From the IMG/VR virus record IMGVR_UViG_3300035211_000076, positions 1-38,989 of that record: a DNA stretch of 38,989 bases; one strand, written 5' to 3'. A model generated the notes under the pieces. The model was not told the origin of the DNA and searched no databases. It saw only the letters and a program-made list of their open reading frames with translations. The stretch comes from a virus. Below, piece by piece: positions 29,431 to 38,850 of this stretch (position 1 is its first letter; each line of letters begins with the position of its first letter). Both the position numbers and the translations under genes were made by a program.

Positions 29431-31753
29431 TGTTGCTATAAATGCTTTAAGAGCCGAGCATGGTGCTAAAAAGTTTGATGCTGCTGTAAAGAAAATTAAA
29501 AAAGGTGCATCACAAGTAGATTCAAGTTTAGAGAAGAATTCAAAAACTTTTAGTAATTTTAGTAGTCAACTTCAGAATGTTGTTGTTGGGTTTGCTGGGA
29601 TAGCTGGAGCATATAAAGCTTTTGGATTTTTTAAAGAAGGCATACAATTAGCTGCTGCCTACGAATTGGAGTTGGCTAATGTTAATACTATGTTAGATGA
29701 GCAAACTGCTCATTATTTACCACAATTTGAAAGAGAACTTTCAAATTTAGCTGTAAGATATGGTGAATCAACTACTTCTTTAACGAAAGGTTTGTATGAT
29801 ATTCTATCTGCAAGTATAGATGCAAGCAAAGCAACAAAAGTATTGGAAGTTTCTATTAAATCAGCTACAGGTGGTATGACTTCTGCTGCTATTGCTGCTG
29901 ATGCTTTAACTACAATTATTAATAGTTATGGCTTAGAAGCGGAGCAAGCAGAGCATGTCAGTGATATTTTATTTAATACGGTAAAAGGTGGAAAGATAAC
30001 TTTTGAAGAAATTGCAAGTTCCGTTGGTAAAGTTTCTGCTTTGGCTGCTTCTGCTGGCTTGACGATGGAAGAATTATCTGCATCTATAGCTACGATGACA
30101 AGAGCAGGTTTACAATCTGATATAGCTATGACATCTTTAAAAGCTATTTTAACAGCTTTTTTAAGTCCTACCAAGGAATCTGCTTTAGCTGCTAAAAATC
30201 TTGGATTTGAATTAAATACCACTACATTACAAACTATTGGTTTGATTGGAGTGATGGAAAAATTAAAAAGTGCTACTAGTGAAGAGGTAGCTGCTATATT
30301 TAGCAATGTTCGTGCTCTAACAGGCGTGGCAGCTATGAGACAGAATGTTACTGGGTTAATAAGAGATCAAGAAAGAGCCTTAAAGTCTTTAGGAGCTACA
30401 CAAGAGGCATTTAATAAAATTGATAGAACAACTAATCAACAACTTGAACAGACTTCTGAATTAATTAAGCAAGTAAAAAGAGATATTGGGAATGAGCTAA
30501 TTCCAACTCTAAATTTATGGGCCATAGGATTTCAAAAATTAGTAGAAGATTGGAAAAGAGGTTGGTGGTCGATAGAAGAAGAACAAAGAAAAGCAATGGA
30601 AAAAATAAATGAAAACATAGGAGGTTTAAAATACGCTAGATTAATACCTGCTTACGTTCTTTTAGAAGGTGGCATAAGAAAAGTAATGGGCTCAAATTTA
30701 GAATTTACAAGTTCATTAATTGAAGCTGATGAAGCTATACAAAAATTAGACAACTCTTCTAAATTACTTGGAGAAACATTAACTAAATTAGAAAATAAAA
30801 CTGTAAAAGTTGATGTAATACAGCCAGATGCAATAAAACCTTTTGTTGTAACTGATGAAATAAAAGATGCTAGAAAAGAAATAAATAACCTATTAAAAGA
30901 AATAGAAGTAGAAAAAGAACTAATAGGATTAACAACAGAAGAACGTGAACGTGCTATAAAAGTTATGGAGTTTGAAAAGCAAGCAAAGATTGCTCTTGGT
31001 GAAAATTCACAACAAGCTGTAGAAATGTATAAGAATGAATTAATAGCTATGGGTGAAGCATATAAAGAAGCAGCTAGAAATGAAGAATTTGCAAAAAATA
31101 TAGAAGATAGTATGCGAGCTATGATACATGCTCCAATTGAAGCTTTATTTGATGAATCGCAGGATATAGAAGATGTGTTAAAAAATCATTTAAGGAGTCT
31201 GGGACAAAGTATATTAGAACAAATGTACAAGGATGTTATAACAGACCCTCTAATGAATTCAATCAAAGCAGGTGTTCAACCAGCAATGAAAGAAGTGATG
31301 TCTATGATTACGAATGCTCTTAGTAGTGCTGCCGGTGGTATAACTCAAGGGATAGGTAGTTTTGTTGGTATGGCGGTATCTGCTTTATTTGGAGGATTTG
31401 GTGGCGGGGGTGCTGCTGTTGCTGCTGGACAAGGAGATGTTTTTAGTGGCAGAATGTTGAAGCGATTTGGAAAAGGCGGGGTATTAAATAGACCAACTTT
31501 ATTCCCTATGTCCAACGGTGGATTAGGATTAGGCGGAGAAGCTGGTGATGAAGGGTTGTTACCTTTAGGTAGAGATAGCAGAGGAAGATTAGGTGTAAGA
31601 AGTACTAATGGTGGGGAAAATAAATCTAATATTAAAATAATAAATATAGTTGATAAAAGCCAATTTTCTGAATATCTAAATTCTGGCGATGGTGAAAGAA
31701 CCATTGTGAATATTATGAATAGGAATAAATCATCACAAGAATTTTCAGGTTAA
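29417..31753 (+). CDS. tape measure protein
   Basis: The 778-residue protein starts inside the chaperone extension. Its N-terminal half follows the phage tape-measure domain pattern (VRYGESTTSLTKGLYDILSAS, GGMTSAAIAADALTTIINSYG, GKITFEEIASSVGKVSALAASAGL). The end is lambda H-like, with a glycine-rich stretch, then GRMLKRFGKGGVLNRPTLFPM and GGEAGDEGLLPLGRD. A hydrophobic segment near 53-71 could insert in the host membrane. It sets tail length and passes DNA into the cell. By the usual 0.15 nm per residue the tail would be about 115-120 nm, an inference only. Confidence 0.92.
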   Translation: MPSLDVAINALRAEHGAKKFDAAVKKIKKGASQVDSSLEKNSKTFSNFSSQLQNVVVGFAGIAGAYKAFGFFKEGIQLAAAYELELANVNTMLDEQTAHYLPQFERELSNLAVRYGESTTSLTKGLYDILSASIDASKATKVLEVSIKSATGGMTSAAIAADALTTIINSYGLEAEQAEHVSDILFNTVKGGKITFEEIASSVGKVSALAASAGLTMEELSASIATMTRAGLQSDIAMTSLKAILTAFLSPTKESALAAKNLGFELNTTTLQTIGLIGVMEKLKSATSEEVAAIFSNVRALTGVAAMRQNVTGLIRDQERALKSLGATQEAFNKIDRTTNQQLEQTSELIKQVKRDIGNELIPTLNLWAIGFQKLVEDWKRGWWSIEEEQRKAMEKINENIGGLKYARLIPAYVLLEGGIRKVMGSNLEFTSSLIEADEAIQKLDNSSKLLGETLTKLENKTVKVDVIQPDAIKPFVVTDEIKDARKEINNLLKEIEVEKELIGLTTEERERAIKVMEFEKQAKIALGENSQQAVEMYKNELIAMGEAYKEAARNEEFAKNIEDSMRAMIHAPIEALFDESQDIEDVLKNHLRSLGQSILEQMYKDVITDPLMNSIKAGVQPAMKEVMSMITNALSSAAGGITQGIGSFVGMAVSALFGGFGGGGAAVAAGQGDVFSGRMLKRFGKGGVLNRPTLFPMSNGGLGLGGEAGDEGLLPLGRDSRGRLGVRSTNGGENKSNIKIINIVDKSQFSEYLNSGDGERTIVNIMNRNKSSQEFSG

Positions 31754-31766
31754 TTTAGTAATGTAA

Positions 31767-31776
31767 GTCACGTGAC
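31767..31776. promoter_or_regulatory. short palindrome GTCACGTGAC
   Basis: A perfect 10-bp palindrome in the short gap after the tape measure. It could be a protein site or a small hairpin (AAGTC...GACTT extends it partly). Function unknown. Confidence 0.25.
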
Positions 31777-31796
31777 GACTTTAATGTTTTATTATT

Positions 31797-31808
31797 CCTT
31801 TATAAAGG
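31797..31808. promoter_or_regulatory. palindrome CCTTTATAAAGG overlapping a ribosome site
   Basis: The right arm AAAGG is part of the AAGGAG ribosome site of the gene at 31818, so in RNA the site could be masked by pairing with CCTTT. There is almost no loop, so a simple hairpin would be weak. Confidence 0.25.
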
Positions 31809-31817
31809 AGAATGCTT

Positions 31818-32228
31818 ATGGGTAGTTTCACTGATTATTTGGAGAATGCCTTGCTGGACCATATTTTTGGCACTGGCGAAGGCAAGTCGCTGAGTTATAC
31901 TCAGCCGGATAAATATATTGCTCTTTGTACTGTTGCAGTGACAGATACTGCTGATGGCAGTTCTATTACAGAACCAACAAGTCCATCTTATGCTCGTAAA
32001 GTAATGGCGACGTGGGATGCTGCTTCTGGTGGTGCAACAGAGAACACCAATGATATTCTGTTTGCTCAAGCGACTGCAAGTTGGGGAACCATCTTAGATT
32101 TTGCTATCTGTGATGCTATTACTGCTGGTAATGTTTTGGCCTATGGGTCTTTGACTATCAGCAAAAGCGTCGCATCTGGAGACACCCCAAAATTTGCAAC
32201 TGGCGATTTAGATATCACCTTGTCTTAA
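31818..32228 (+). CDS. tail-associated structural protein, 136 aa (Gp80-like)
   Basis: The ATG at 31818 is seven bases after AAGGAG. The in-frame ATG at 31812 is too close to it. The product (SFTDYLENALLDHIFG, KYIALCTVAV..., SYARKVMATWDAASGG, ASWGTILDFAICDAITAGNVLAYGSL) matches a small beta-sandwich family found in phage tails and fibres. Codons are richer in G+C than in flanking genes, hinting at high expression or a different origin. Confidence 0.68.
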   Translation: MGSFTDYLENALLDHIFGTGEGKSLSYTQPDKYIALCTVAVTDTADGSSITEPTSPSYARKVMATWDAASGGATENTNDILFAQATASWGTILDFAICDAITAGNVLAYGSLTISKSVASGDTPKFATGDLDITLS

Positions 32229-32284
32229 AAATTAATTTGAGAGATAATTCTGACGGCGATGTTTAGTTTTTGAGGAGAACTAAA

Positions 32285-33538
32285 ATGACGGATAAAAAAA
32301 TAAAAGTATATTTTGCGTTGTTAAATAATGGCCCGATAAGAAGAGAAATGTCTACTATAGTTATACCAGCTATGCAAAAAACTCCGGGAGTCGAATTGGT
32401 ATGGGAAAATCCTAGCGTGACTTGGGCCAATCCAATTTCAAGTAATCGTAATAAAATTGTCAAACGATTTTTAGAAACAGATTGTGATTATTTATTAATG
32501 ATTGACGATGATGTTGTACCATATCATAATCCGTGTGAATTGGTTTTTGCGGGCGGTAATACTGATGTTATTGGTTGTCCGGCTTTAGTAAGAGCTTCTG
32601 GTCAAACAATTGTTTGGACTGCATATATACCCCATTCTGATGGAATTGGCTATTCGGCGGTAGATTTAGATTCATTTGATGATATGTTTGATTTATTAGA
32701 AGTTGCTATAGTTGGCACTGGATGTATTTTGATAAAAAGAGCAGTATTAGAAAAAGTAAGAGAGCCATTTCATTCTGAATTTGATGAAGATGGTATCCAA
32801 ACTTATGGTACTGATTTTGCGTTTTGTAGAAGAGCTACAAAAGCTGGATTCCATGTTTATACAACTGTTCATAGACGTTGCGAACATTTTAAAACAGTTG
32901 GCTTAAATGATTTTGACGCTTGGGACAGCATAAACTATTTTTGTAGTGATAATGCTAAATTTGGCATTCCTTGGGGTGAATATAGCATAACTCAAAAAGA
33001 TTGGAATTTTATAAAAGCCATTATAAAAGGTTTAGGAGTTGAAAAAATATTGGAGTTCGGTTGTGGTTTATCTTCTTTATTGCTTTCTGAATTATGCGAA
33101 GTTATAAGTTACGAAACTGATAATGAATGGAAAGAAAAGATAGAAAGCAAAGTATTGCCCCAAAATAATTTAACTGTAAAGCTTTGGGATGGCGTTAATT
33201 TTCCAAGAGATTTAATCAAAGTAGATGCAAAACAAGGAGTAAAGACTCCTAAATTCGATTTATGCTTTGTTGATGGCCCAAAAGAAATAAGAAAAGGCGG
33301 TGCTGGTAGAAATATGTCTATTCATATTGCATCAAAATTATCGGATCATGTTATAGTACACGATGCTGGACGACCTGATGAAGAAAAATTTCAAAGAGCA
33401 CATCTTCGTAGTGTTTTTAAACTTGAAAGAAAAAGTGGCAATCACATGACAAGATGTAATTATTGGAAAAGACGACCACATCCAGTAACTCTTGAAGAAA
33501 TAAAAGCTAAAATGAAAAGCAGTAATATAAATAATTAA
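32285..33538 (+). CDS. glycosyltransferase-methyltransferase fusion
   Basis: This 417-residue protein lies inside the tail module. Residues 1-235 form a GT-A domain (YLLMIDDDVVPYHNP, D74-D76, then VAIVGTGCILIKRAVLEKV and a YGTDFAFCRRATKAGF stretch), as in GT2-like enzymes. Residues 245-400 look like a class I SAM methyltransferase: ILEFGCGLSSLLLSEL (motif I, 255-270), E277 in VISYETDNEW, and FDLCFVDGPKE. It could add and methylate a sugar on the virion tail or another target. The ATG at 32285 follows GAGGAGA and replaces the TTG at 32270. Confidence 0.8.
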   Translation: MTDKKIKVYFALLNNGPIRREMSTIVIPAMQKTPGVELVWENPSVTWANPISSNRNKIVKRFLETDCDYLLMIDDDVVPYHNPCELVFAGGNTDVIGCPALVRASGQTIVWTAYIPHSDGIGYSAVDLDSFDDMFDLLEVAIVGTGCILIKRAVLEKVREPFHSEFDEDGIQTYGTDFAFCRRATKAGFHVYTTVHRRCEHFKTVGLNDFDAWDSINYFCSDNAKFGIPWGEYSITQKDWNFIKAIIKGLGVEKILEFGCGLSSLLLSELCEVISYETDNEWKEKIESKVLPQNNLTVKLWDGVNFPRDLIKVDAKQGVKTPKFDLCFVDGPKEIRKGGAGRNMSIHIASKLSDHVIVHDAGRPDEEKFQRAHLRSVFKLERKSGNHMTRCNYWKRRPHPVTLEEIKAKMKSSNINN

Positions 33539-33572
33539 TAATGTAATTAAGCACTAATAAGCAAGGTAAATT

Positions 33573-36572
33573 ATGTCTCGTTTGTTTAATAACACTGTTC
33601 CTGAATACTTGTATAGAAATTCTGCTATACAAGCCACTCCTCCGTTTGCATGGAGTTGTTGGTGTAGAGTTAATGATAAAAGTGTTATTAATAATTTTTT
33701 ATGGCTAGGGGATAAAGATGCTACGAACCAATGCCATAGAATGGGATATTCTTCTGCTGGTTATTGTTTTATTAATTCTAATGATGGAACGAGTAAATTG
33801 GCAATAACTTCTGGTGATATAACTGAAAATGAATGGTTCCATCTTGTTGGCATTATTGCTTCAGATACCGACCGACGAATTATAAGGAATGCTATAGATA
33901 AAGGGACAGAATCTACTTCTATTTCACCTTCAGGTATTGATAGATTCACTATTGGTATAAGGGGGAATGATGAACAGCTTGATCAAGCCACATCTGGAAA
34001 TATATCAGAAGTGGCAATTTGGGACTTATCTTCTTGGCCGGGAGCTACTGCTTCAGATAAAGCAGATAGCTTTGAAGCTATAGTGTCTAATCTTGTTAGT
34101 GAGGATTATCTACCTAGTGATTATCCCACAGGATTAGTTTCTTATTGGGATTTATTGTGGAGCATAAGAGATAAAGTTGGTTCTAATGATTTAACTGCTG
34201 TTGGCACTGTTGAAGCACAACATTATCCGTATATATTTAGTCCCATCTCTTCTTCATCTAATTTTATAGGATCTATTGATTTTGAAGTTTCAAATTTAAT
34301 AGGTTCTATTAGTTCAGCTTCTAGTTTATCAGGTAATTTAAATTCTGCAATTACATTAATAGGCTCTATTAGTTCAGCTTCTAGTTTATTAGGTAATTTA
34401 AATGCAGCAACTAAGTTACTTGGTGCTATAAGTTCAGCTTCTAGTTTATCAGGTAATTTAAATTCAGCAATTACATTAATAGGTTATATTGCTTCTTCAT
34501 CTAGTTTATCAGGTAATTTAAATTCAGTAATTCAATTTACAGGTTCTATTAGTTCAGCTTCTAGTTTATCCGGTTCTTTTACAAATGAAGTTCCGCTGAT
34601 AGGTTCTATTAGTTCAGCTTCTAATTTATCAGGTAATTTAAATTCAGCAATTAAATTAGCAGGTTCTATTGCTTCTTTATCCAGTTTATCAGGCAATTTA
34701 AATTCAGCAATTACATTAATAGGCTCTATTGCTTCTTTATCCAGTTTATCAGGTAATTTAAATTCAGCAATTACATTAATAGGTTATACTGCTTCTTCAT
34801 CTAGTTTATCAGGTGTTGTTGAAATGCCAGTAAATTTAGTTGGTAATGTATTATCTAGTTCTGGTATAATTGGTGAATTAACAGTTATAAGATACAATAA
34901 TTTAGCAGGTAATTCGCTGTGTAGTACTAATTTGATCGCCCTATTGGAAGTTTATATTAATTTATTTGGCAATTGTGTAAGCGTTTCTATTACAGTAGGT
35001 GAAATCAGAGAACCTATTTATTTACAGGGAGCTATTTTTAATGACTCTAGTCATGATAATTGGTTATCTCCAACTAGTTTTATTGACAATGCCAATTGGG
35101 TAGATGAAAGTAGGGCATATGATGGTAATGTGAACACTTTTGCAGGACATTCATATATATTCCCTCGTAGTTGGTCTGGATTTTTGCAATTATTGCATTC
35201 TTCAATATGGTGCAACAAGATAAGATACTATGAAGATTTATGGCTTCCTAATGATTTATATGATTTAGATGTCTATTATAATAATTCTTGGCATAATCTT
35301 TATCAAGGTAAAGGATCTTTGACTGGGGTTTGGAAAACTCACAATCTTAATGGTATTTACAAAGTTTCAAGAGTTCGTATCAGAAGATATAATAGTGATG
35401 GAGAATATAGATCAGTTTATATCCATGAAGTTAATTTTAATGAATACATGGGGTCATTGCTATATGGACTATTAACATTCTTACTTGGATTATCTGGGAC
35501 TTGTGAAGTTAATTCTAGTTTGAACGCTGATTTACAAGTAATTAAATCCTTGCAAGATAGTATTAATAGTTACTCAAATATTTATAGTGATTTAAGTTTT
35601 ACTTATGATTATAGAGGAAGTATTTCATCAAATTCTAATATATCAGGAAATCTAACTGTAGAAAAGTCAATAAACTCGCAAGTATTTTGTTATTCTAGCG
35701 TGATTAGTTCTTTGCATCAATGCAAAGAACTGATAGGGCATTCGACTTCATTTTCTATATTATCTGGATTATTGACAAATATAGTAAGTTTAAATGGCTT
35801 GAGCTTGGGAGTAAGTTATCTTTCAGCGGATCGTCTAAATACCATAATATTAGAATCTGAGATATTAGGCATAACGCAGCCTCTAGGAAATGCATATGCT
35901 TCATTAGAAGTATTGACTAGTTTAGAATCTAGTATTTTAGATACTTCCAATTTATATTCTAATTTCAGTCTTATAATAAATTTAATAGGTGAAATTGATT
36001 CTGAATCTAATTTATTTGCTGATAGGCTAAATACTATAATATTAGATGGGTCAGTAAGTGGTGTCACTGAGCCTTTTGGCAATGCTATTGGTGCATGCAA
36101 AGTAGAAACTACTTTACAAAGTGTAATTAATAGCAAGTCTAATATAAATTCGTTACAACTTTTAGAATATTACATAGGATTCTATGAACGTTTAACTAAT
36201 CAAATTACTACTTATTTTCAATCTATTGCTGATTCTAATAATTTAATTGTAAGATATGATGATGATTGCAGGGATACTCCTTCAAATGAATTGTGGTGTT
36301 TTTGTAGTATAGATTATGGTAGCTGTAATAAGAGTAGTATTGGTGCTAATCGTTTTAGAAATATTGGCAATTTAAATATAAAAATAAAAAACCCAATAGG
36401 TTTAGGTATTAGCGAAATCTTGAGCACTGCTGACATAGTGGCTAATGCTTTTAGGAATATTAATTTAAATAATATTATTTTTGAAGTCCCCAGAGTTAGA
36501 AATGTTGGCAGAATAAAAGATGATCATCAATACAATGTTATTTGTCCATTTTTTTCGGATAGAATAGGTTAA
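33573..36572 (+). CDS. large repeat-containing tail fibre protein with fused tail-terminator-like domain
   Basis: This 999-residue mosaic has several parts. About 20-215 is a LamG/concanavalin-like domain (NEWFHLVGIIASDTDRR, ISEVAIWDLSSW, GLVSYWDLL). About 226-419 has nine to ten 20-residue repeats of the type SLSGNLNSAITLIGSISSAS. About 487-625 is a discoidin (F5/8C)-like domain (DNANWVDESRAYDGNVNTFA, SRVRIRRYN). More degenerate repeats follow. About 872-999 is a second copy of the tail-terminator domain of the gene at 26558 (LIVRYDDDCRDTP, LWC, YNVICPFFSD). Two carbohydrate-binding-type domains suggest receptor contact. Confidence 0.78.
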   Translation: MSRLFNNTVPEYLYRNSAIQATPPFAWSCWCRVNDKSVINNFLWLGDKDATNQCHRMGYSSAGYCFINSNDGTSKLAITSGDITENEWFHLVGIIASDTDRRIIRNAIDKGTESTSISPSGIDRFTIGIRGNDEQLDQATSGNISEVAIWDLSSWPGATASDKADSFEAIVSNLVSEDYLPSDYPTGLVSYWDLLWSIRDKVGSNDLTAVGTVEAQHYPYIFSPISSSSNFIGSIDFEVSNLIGSISSASSLSGNLNSAITLIGSISSASSLLGNLNAATKLLGAISSASSLSGNLNSAITLIGYIASSSSLSGNLNSVIQFTGSISSASSLSGSFTNEVPLIGSISSASNLSGNLNSAIKLAGSIASLSSLSGNLNSAITLIGSIASLSSLSGNLNSAITLIGYTASSSSLSGVVEMPVNLVGNVLSSSGIIGELTVIRYNNLAGNSLCSTNLIALLEVYINLFGNCVSVSITVGEIREPIYLQGAIFNDSSHDNWLSPTSFIDNANWVDESRAYDGNVNTFAGHSYIFPRSWSGFLQLLHSSIWCNKIRYYEDLWLPNDLYDLDVYYNNSWHNLYQGKGSLTGVWKTHNLNGIYKVSRVRIRRYNSDGEYRSVYIHEVNFNEYMGSLLYGLLTFLLGLSGTCEVNSSLNADLQVIKSLQDSINSYSNIYSDLSFTYDYRGSISSNSNISGNLTVEKSINSQVFCYSSVISSLHQCKELIGHSTSFSILSGLLTNIVSLNGLSLGVSYLSADRLNTIILESEILGITQPLGNAYASLEVLTSLESSILDTSNLYSNFSLIINLIGEIDSESNLFADRLNTIILDGSVSGVTEPFGNAIGACKVETTLQSVINSKSNINSLQLLEYYIGFYERLTNQITTYFQSIADSNNLIVRYDDDCRDTPSNELWCFCSIDYGSCNKSSIGANRFRNIGNLNIKIKNPIGLGISEILSTADIVANAFRNINLNNIIFEVPRVRNVGRIKDDHQYNVICPFFSDRIG
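34300..34815 (+). repeat. 60-bp tandem repeats in the fibre gene
   Basis: Units of 60 bp (about eight full, with partial ends), imperfect but in exact register, encode the 20-residue Ser/Leu/Gly repeats. Some adjacent units differ by only a few bases, indicating recent duplication or gene conversion. Length variation between relatives would be expected. Confidence 0.85.
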
Positions 36573-36573
36573 T

Positions 36574-38850
36574 ATGGCTTATAATTTGCAAGATTCTTAT
36601 ACTGACAATGATCAAATAATATTACCTATTAGTAATGATACAGTTATTGCACAGTCTTTTACAGCCAGTTCTAGTTATGAAGCTATAAAAGTAGAATTAT
36701 TATTATATCGCATAGGAACTCCTTCTAATATAACAGTAACAATAGAAGGTGTTTCTGGAGGTTATCCTGATAATAGCCCTTTGGCTTCAATTGAAGTAGA
36801 TATATCTAGTATCACTACTAATAGTTCTGGTGAATGGGTTGAATGTGTTTTTAGTTTTGGAGCTAAATTATCTAATGGCTCTCAATATTTTATTGTTGTG
36901 AGTGGAGGCTATGCAAGCGGTTCAGATTATTACAACTGGAAATCTGATTCTAATGATGCTAATTACGCTGGGGGAACTCAAGTTTGGTCATTAAATAATA
37001 GGGGCTCTTGGAATGGCCTTAATGATGATGGTACTTTTAAAGTTTATTCTGAAGACCCCTTATTTGAATCTTCGTCAAATATTACTTCAAATTTATCTGG
37101 AAGTTTAAGTGTCAATAATTTGTTTGAAGGTGGTATAAATATTAATTCGTCAATAAATGGCGAAATAATTATAAATGAAATTATAATATTAGGCACATTA
37201 TCTTATGAAACAAATATAAATGGTAATATTGGCATAAAATTTAATATATTAGGTTCTTTAAATAGTTTATCTAATTCATCCGGTTATATTAATAAATTAA
37301 TTGATATAAATTCTGAGATAATAGCTGCTTCTAATTTTATAGGTTCTATTTTAATTTCTATTGATTTATTTAGTAGTGCTGCCTCTTCTAGTAGTTTATC
37401 AGGATGGTTAGTACCTTATTTTGATGGCAGAAATGATTGTCTATCATCTAGCTCAGTAAGCGGTTATGGTACTGTAATTTGGGCTTTAAATGGTTATTCT
37501 AATGAAGTTGCAATTATACCAGTAGATTTTTGTATTTTAAATGCTGTAAAATTAGGTTCAAATATTTTGCCTAATAGTAGCTTGTTAGGATTTTTAAATA
37601 GAGAACAAGAATTGTATTCCAATGTGATTCAAGATAGTACTTTATCATCATTTTTAGATATAATACCAGATTTCGAAGCTGCTACTTTATATTATAGGCC
37701 ACAAAATAAAATTCTAGAAACAATGGAATGGAAGACTAGTATTTTAAAAGCTCGTGATGGTACAGAACAAAGGATTAAAATAAGGCAATCACCTAGACAA
37801 CATTTTAAGCTGAATATTTTATTTGAAACTAACAAAATAAATACAAAATTTGATGCTTTAATACATGGTTGGCAAAAATTAACTTGGTTGTTACCAATAT
37901 GGACTGAATACGTTATACATACAACAGATATAAATCATCATGATATTTACGTTGATGTTGACACAACTTTTGCTGATTTTAGAAATAATAGCAAAGCTAT
38001 AATCTGGCAATCGCCGGATTATTTTGAAGTAATAACTGTAGATTCTAAAACAGATAGTAGATTAAATTTAAATGCAAATTATACTGTATTAAATAATTTT
38101 ACTGGCTCTAAAATCATAGCCCCTGTAAGGACGGCATATTTAACATCTTCTATCAACAAAAAAAGATACAATTCAGAATTATCTTTAATAGAATTAATTT
38201 TTGAAGTTTATGACAATATAAATTTTGATGATTATACTCCAGAAATAAATTATGATGGGTTCGCTGTTTTAAATATACCTTCATTTATGGAAAATAGTCA
38301 TGATGAAACTAGTGATGCTGATATTATAGTGGTAGATTATGAGACTGGAATTTTTGATGTTAAGAGTTATAGCGATTTTAATTTCTTGTCCCAAGATCAT
38401 ATTTTTATTAATGAAACTAAACAAGAATGTTGGAATTTTAGAAAATTTTTGCATTCTTTAAATGGTCAACAAAAGACCGTGTTAATACCTACTTTTAGAA
38501 ATGATGTTGTTCAAATTTCTAATATTGATGCTGATGATATATATGTAGATATTGAAGAAATAGGCTTGACTGATAATATGGGTTTAAATGATTTAAGAAC
38601 TTATATTGGATTTTATTTCACCGATGGTACTTTAATAGTAAGAAAAATAATCGATATATCTAAAATTAATGAGACTAATTATGAAAGAATAACTTTGGAT
38701 AAACCATTAAATTTATCCACAATTTTAACTCCCGGTGATTGTAAGATAGGATTCGTTGATAAATGCCGTTTGGCTTCTGATAAAGTAGAATTGAAATGGG
38801 ATTTTGCCGGTAGAAATGAATGTAAAACCAGATTTATGAGAGTACCTTAA
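36574..38850 (+). CDS. tail hub/fibre protein, 758 aa
   Basis: Residues about 1-160 form a beta-sandwich resembling a carbohydrate-binding module (TVIAQSFTASSSYEAIKVELLLYRIG, GSQYFIVVSGGY, WSLNNRGSWNG). About 165-310 is Ser/Gly/Asn/Ile repeat sequence like that of the preceding protein. The remainder (from about 365) is a structured phage domain: ILETMEWKTSILKARDGTEQRIKIRQSPRQHFKLNILFE, then WQKLTWLLPIW. This is a pattern seen in distal tail proteins that link the tail tip to fibres. It starts two bases after the previous gene. Confidence 0.68.
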   Translation: MAYNLQDSYTDNDQIILPISNDTVIAQSFTASSSYEAIKVELLLYRIGTPSNITVTIEGVSGGYPDNSPLASIEVDISSITTNSSGEWVECVFSFGAKLSNGSQYFIVVSGGYASGSDYYNWKSDSNDANYAGGTQVWSLNNRGSWNGLNDDGTFKVYSEDPLFESSSNITSNLSGSLSVNNLFEGGININSSINGEIIINEIIILGTLSYETNINGNIGIKFNILGSLNSLSNSSGYINKLIDINSEIIAASNFIGSILISIDLFSSAASSSSLSGWLVPYFDGRNDCLSSSSVSGYGTVIWALNGYSNEVAIIPVDFCILNAVKLGSNILPNSSLLGFLNREQELYSNVIQDSTLSSFLDIIPDFEAATLYYRPQNKILETMEWKTSILKARDGTEQRIKIRQSPRQHFKLNILFETNKINTKFDALIHGWQKLTWLLPIWTEYVIHTTDINHHDIYVDVDTTFADFRNNSKAIIWQSPDYFEVITVDSKTDSRLNLNANYTVLNNFTGSKIIAPVRTAYLTSSINKKRYNSELSLIELIFEVYDNINFDDYTPEINYDGFAVLNIPSFMENSHDETSDADIIVVDYETGIFDVKSYSDFNFLSQDHIFINETKQECWNFRKFLHSLNGQQKTVLIPTFRNDVVQISNIDADDIYVDIEEIGLTDNMGLNDLRTYIGFYFTDGTLIVRKIIDISKINETNYERITLDKPLNLSTILTPGDCKIGFVDKCRLASDKVELKWDFAGRNECKTRFMRVP

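Noticed and set aside
34300-34815. The 60-bp repeats could be taken for a CRISPR array or a diversity-generating target.
   Set aside because: They are in-frame coding repeats with no spacers, and no cas or reverse transcriptase gene is present.
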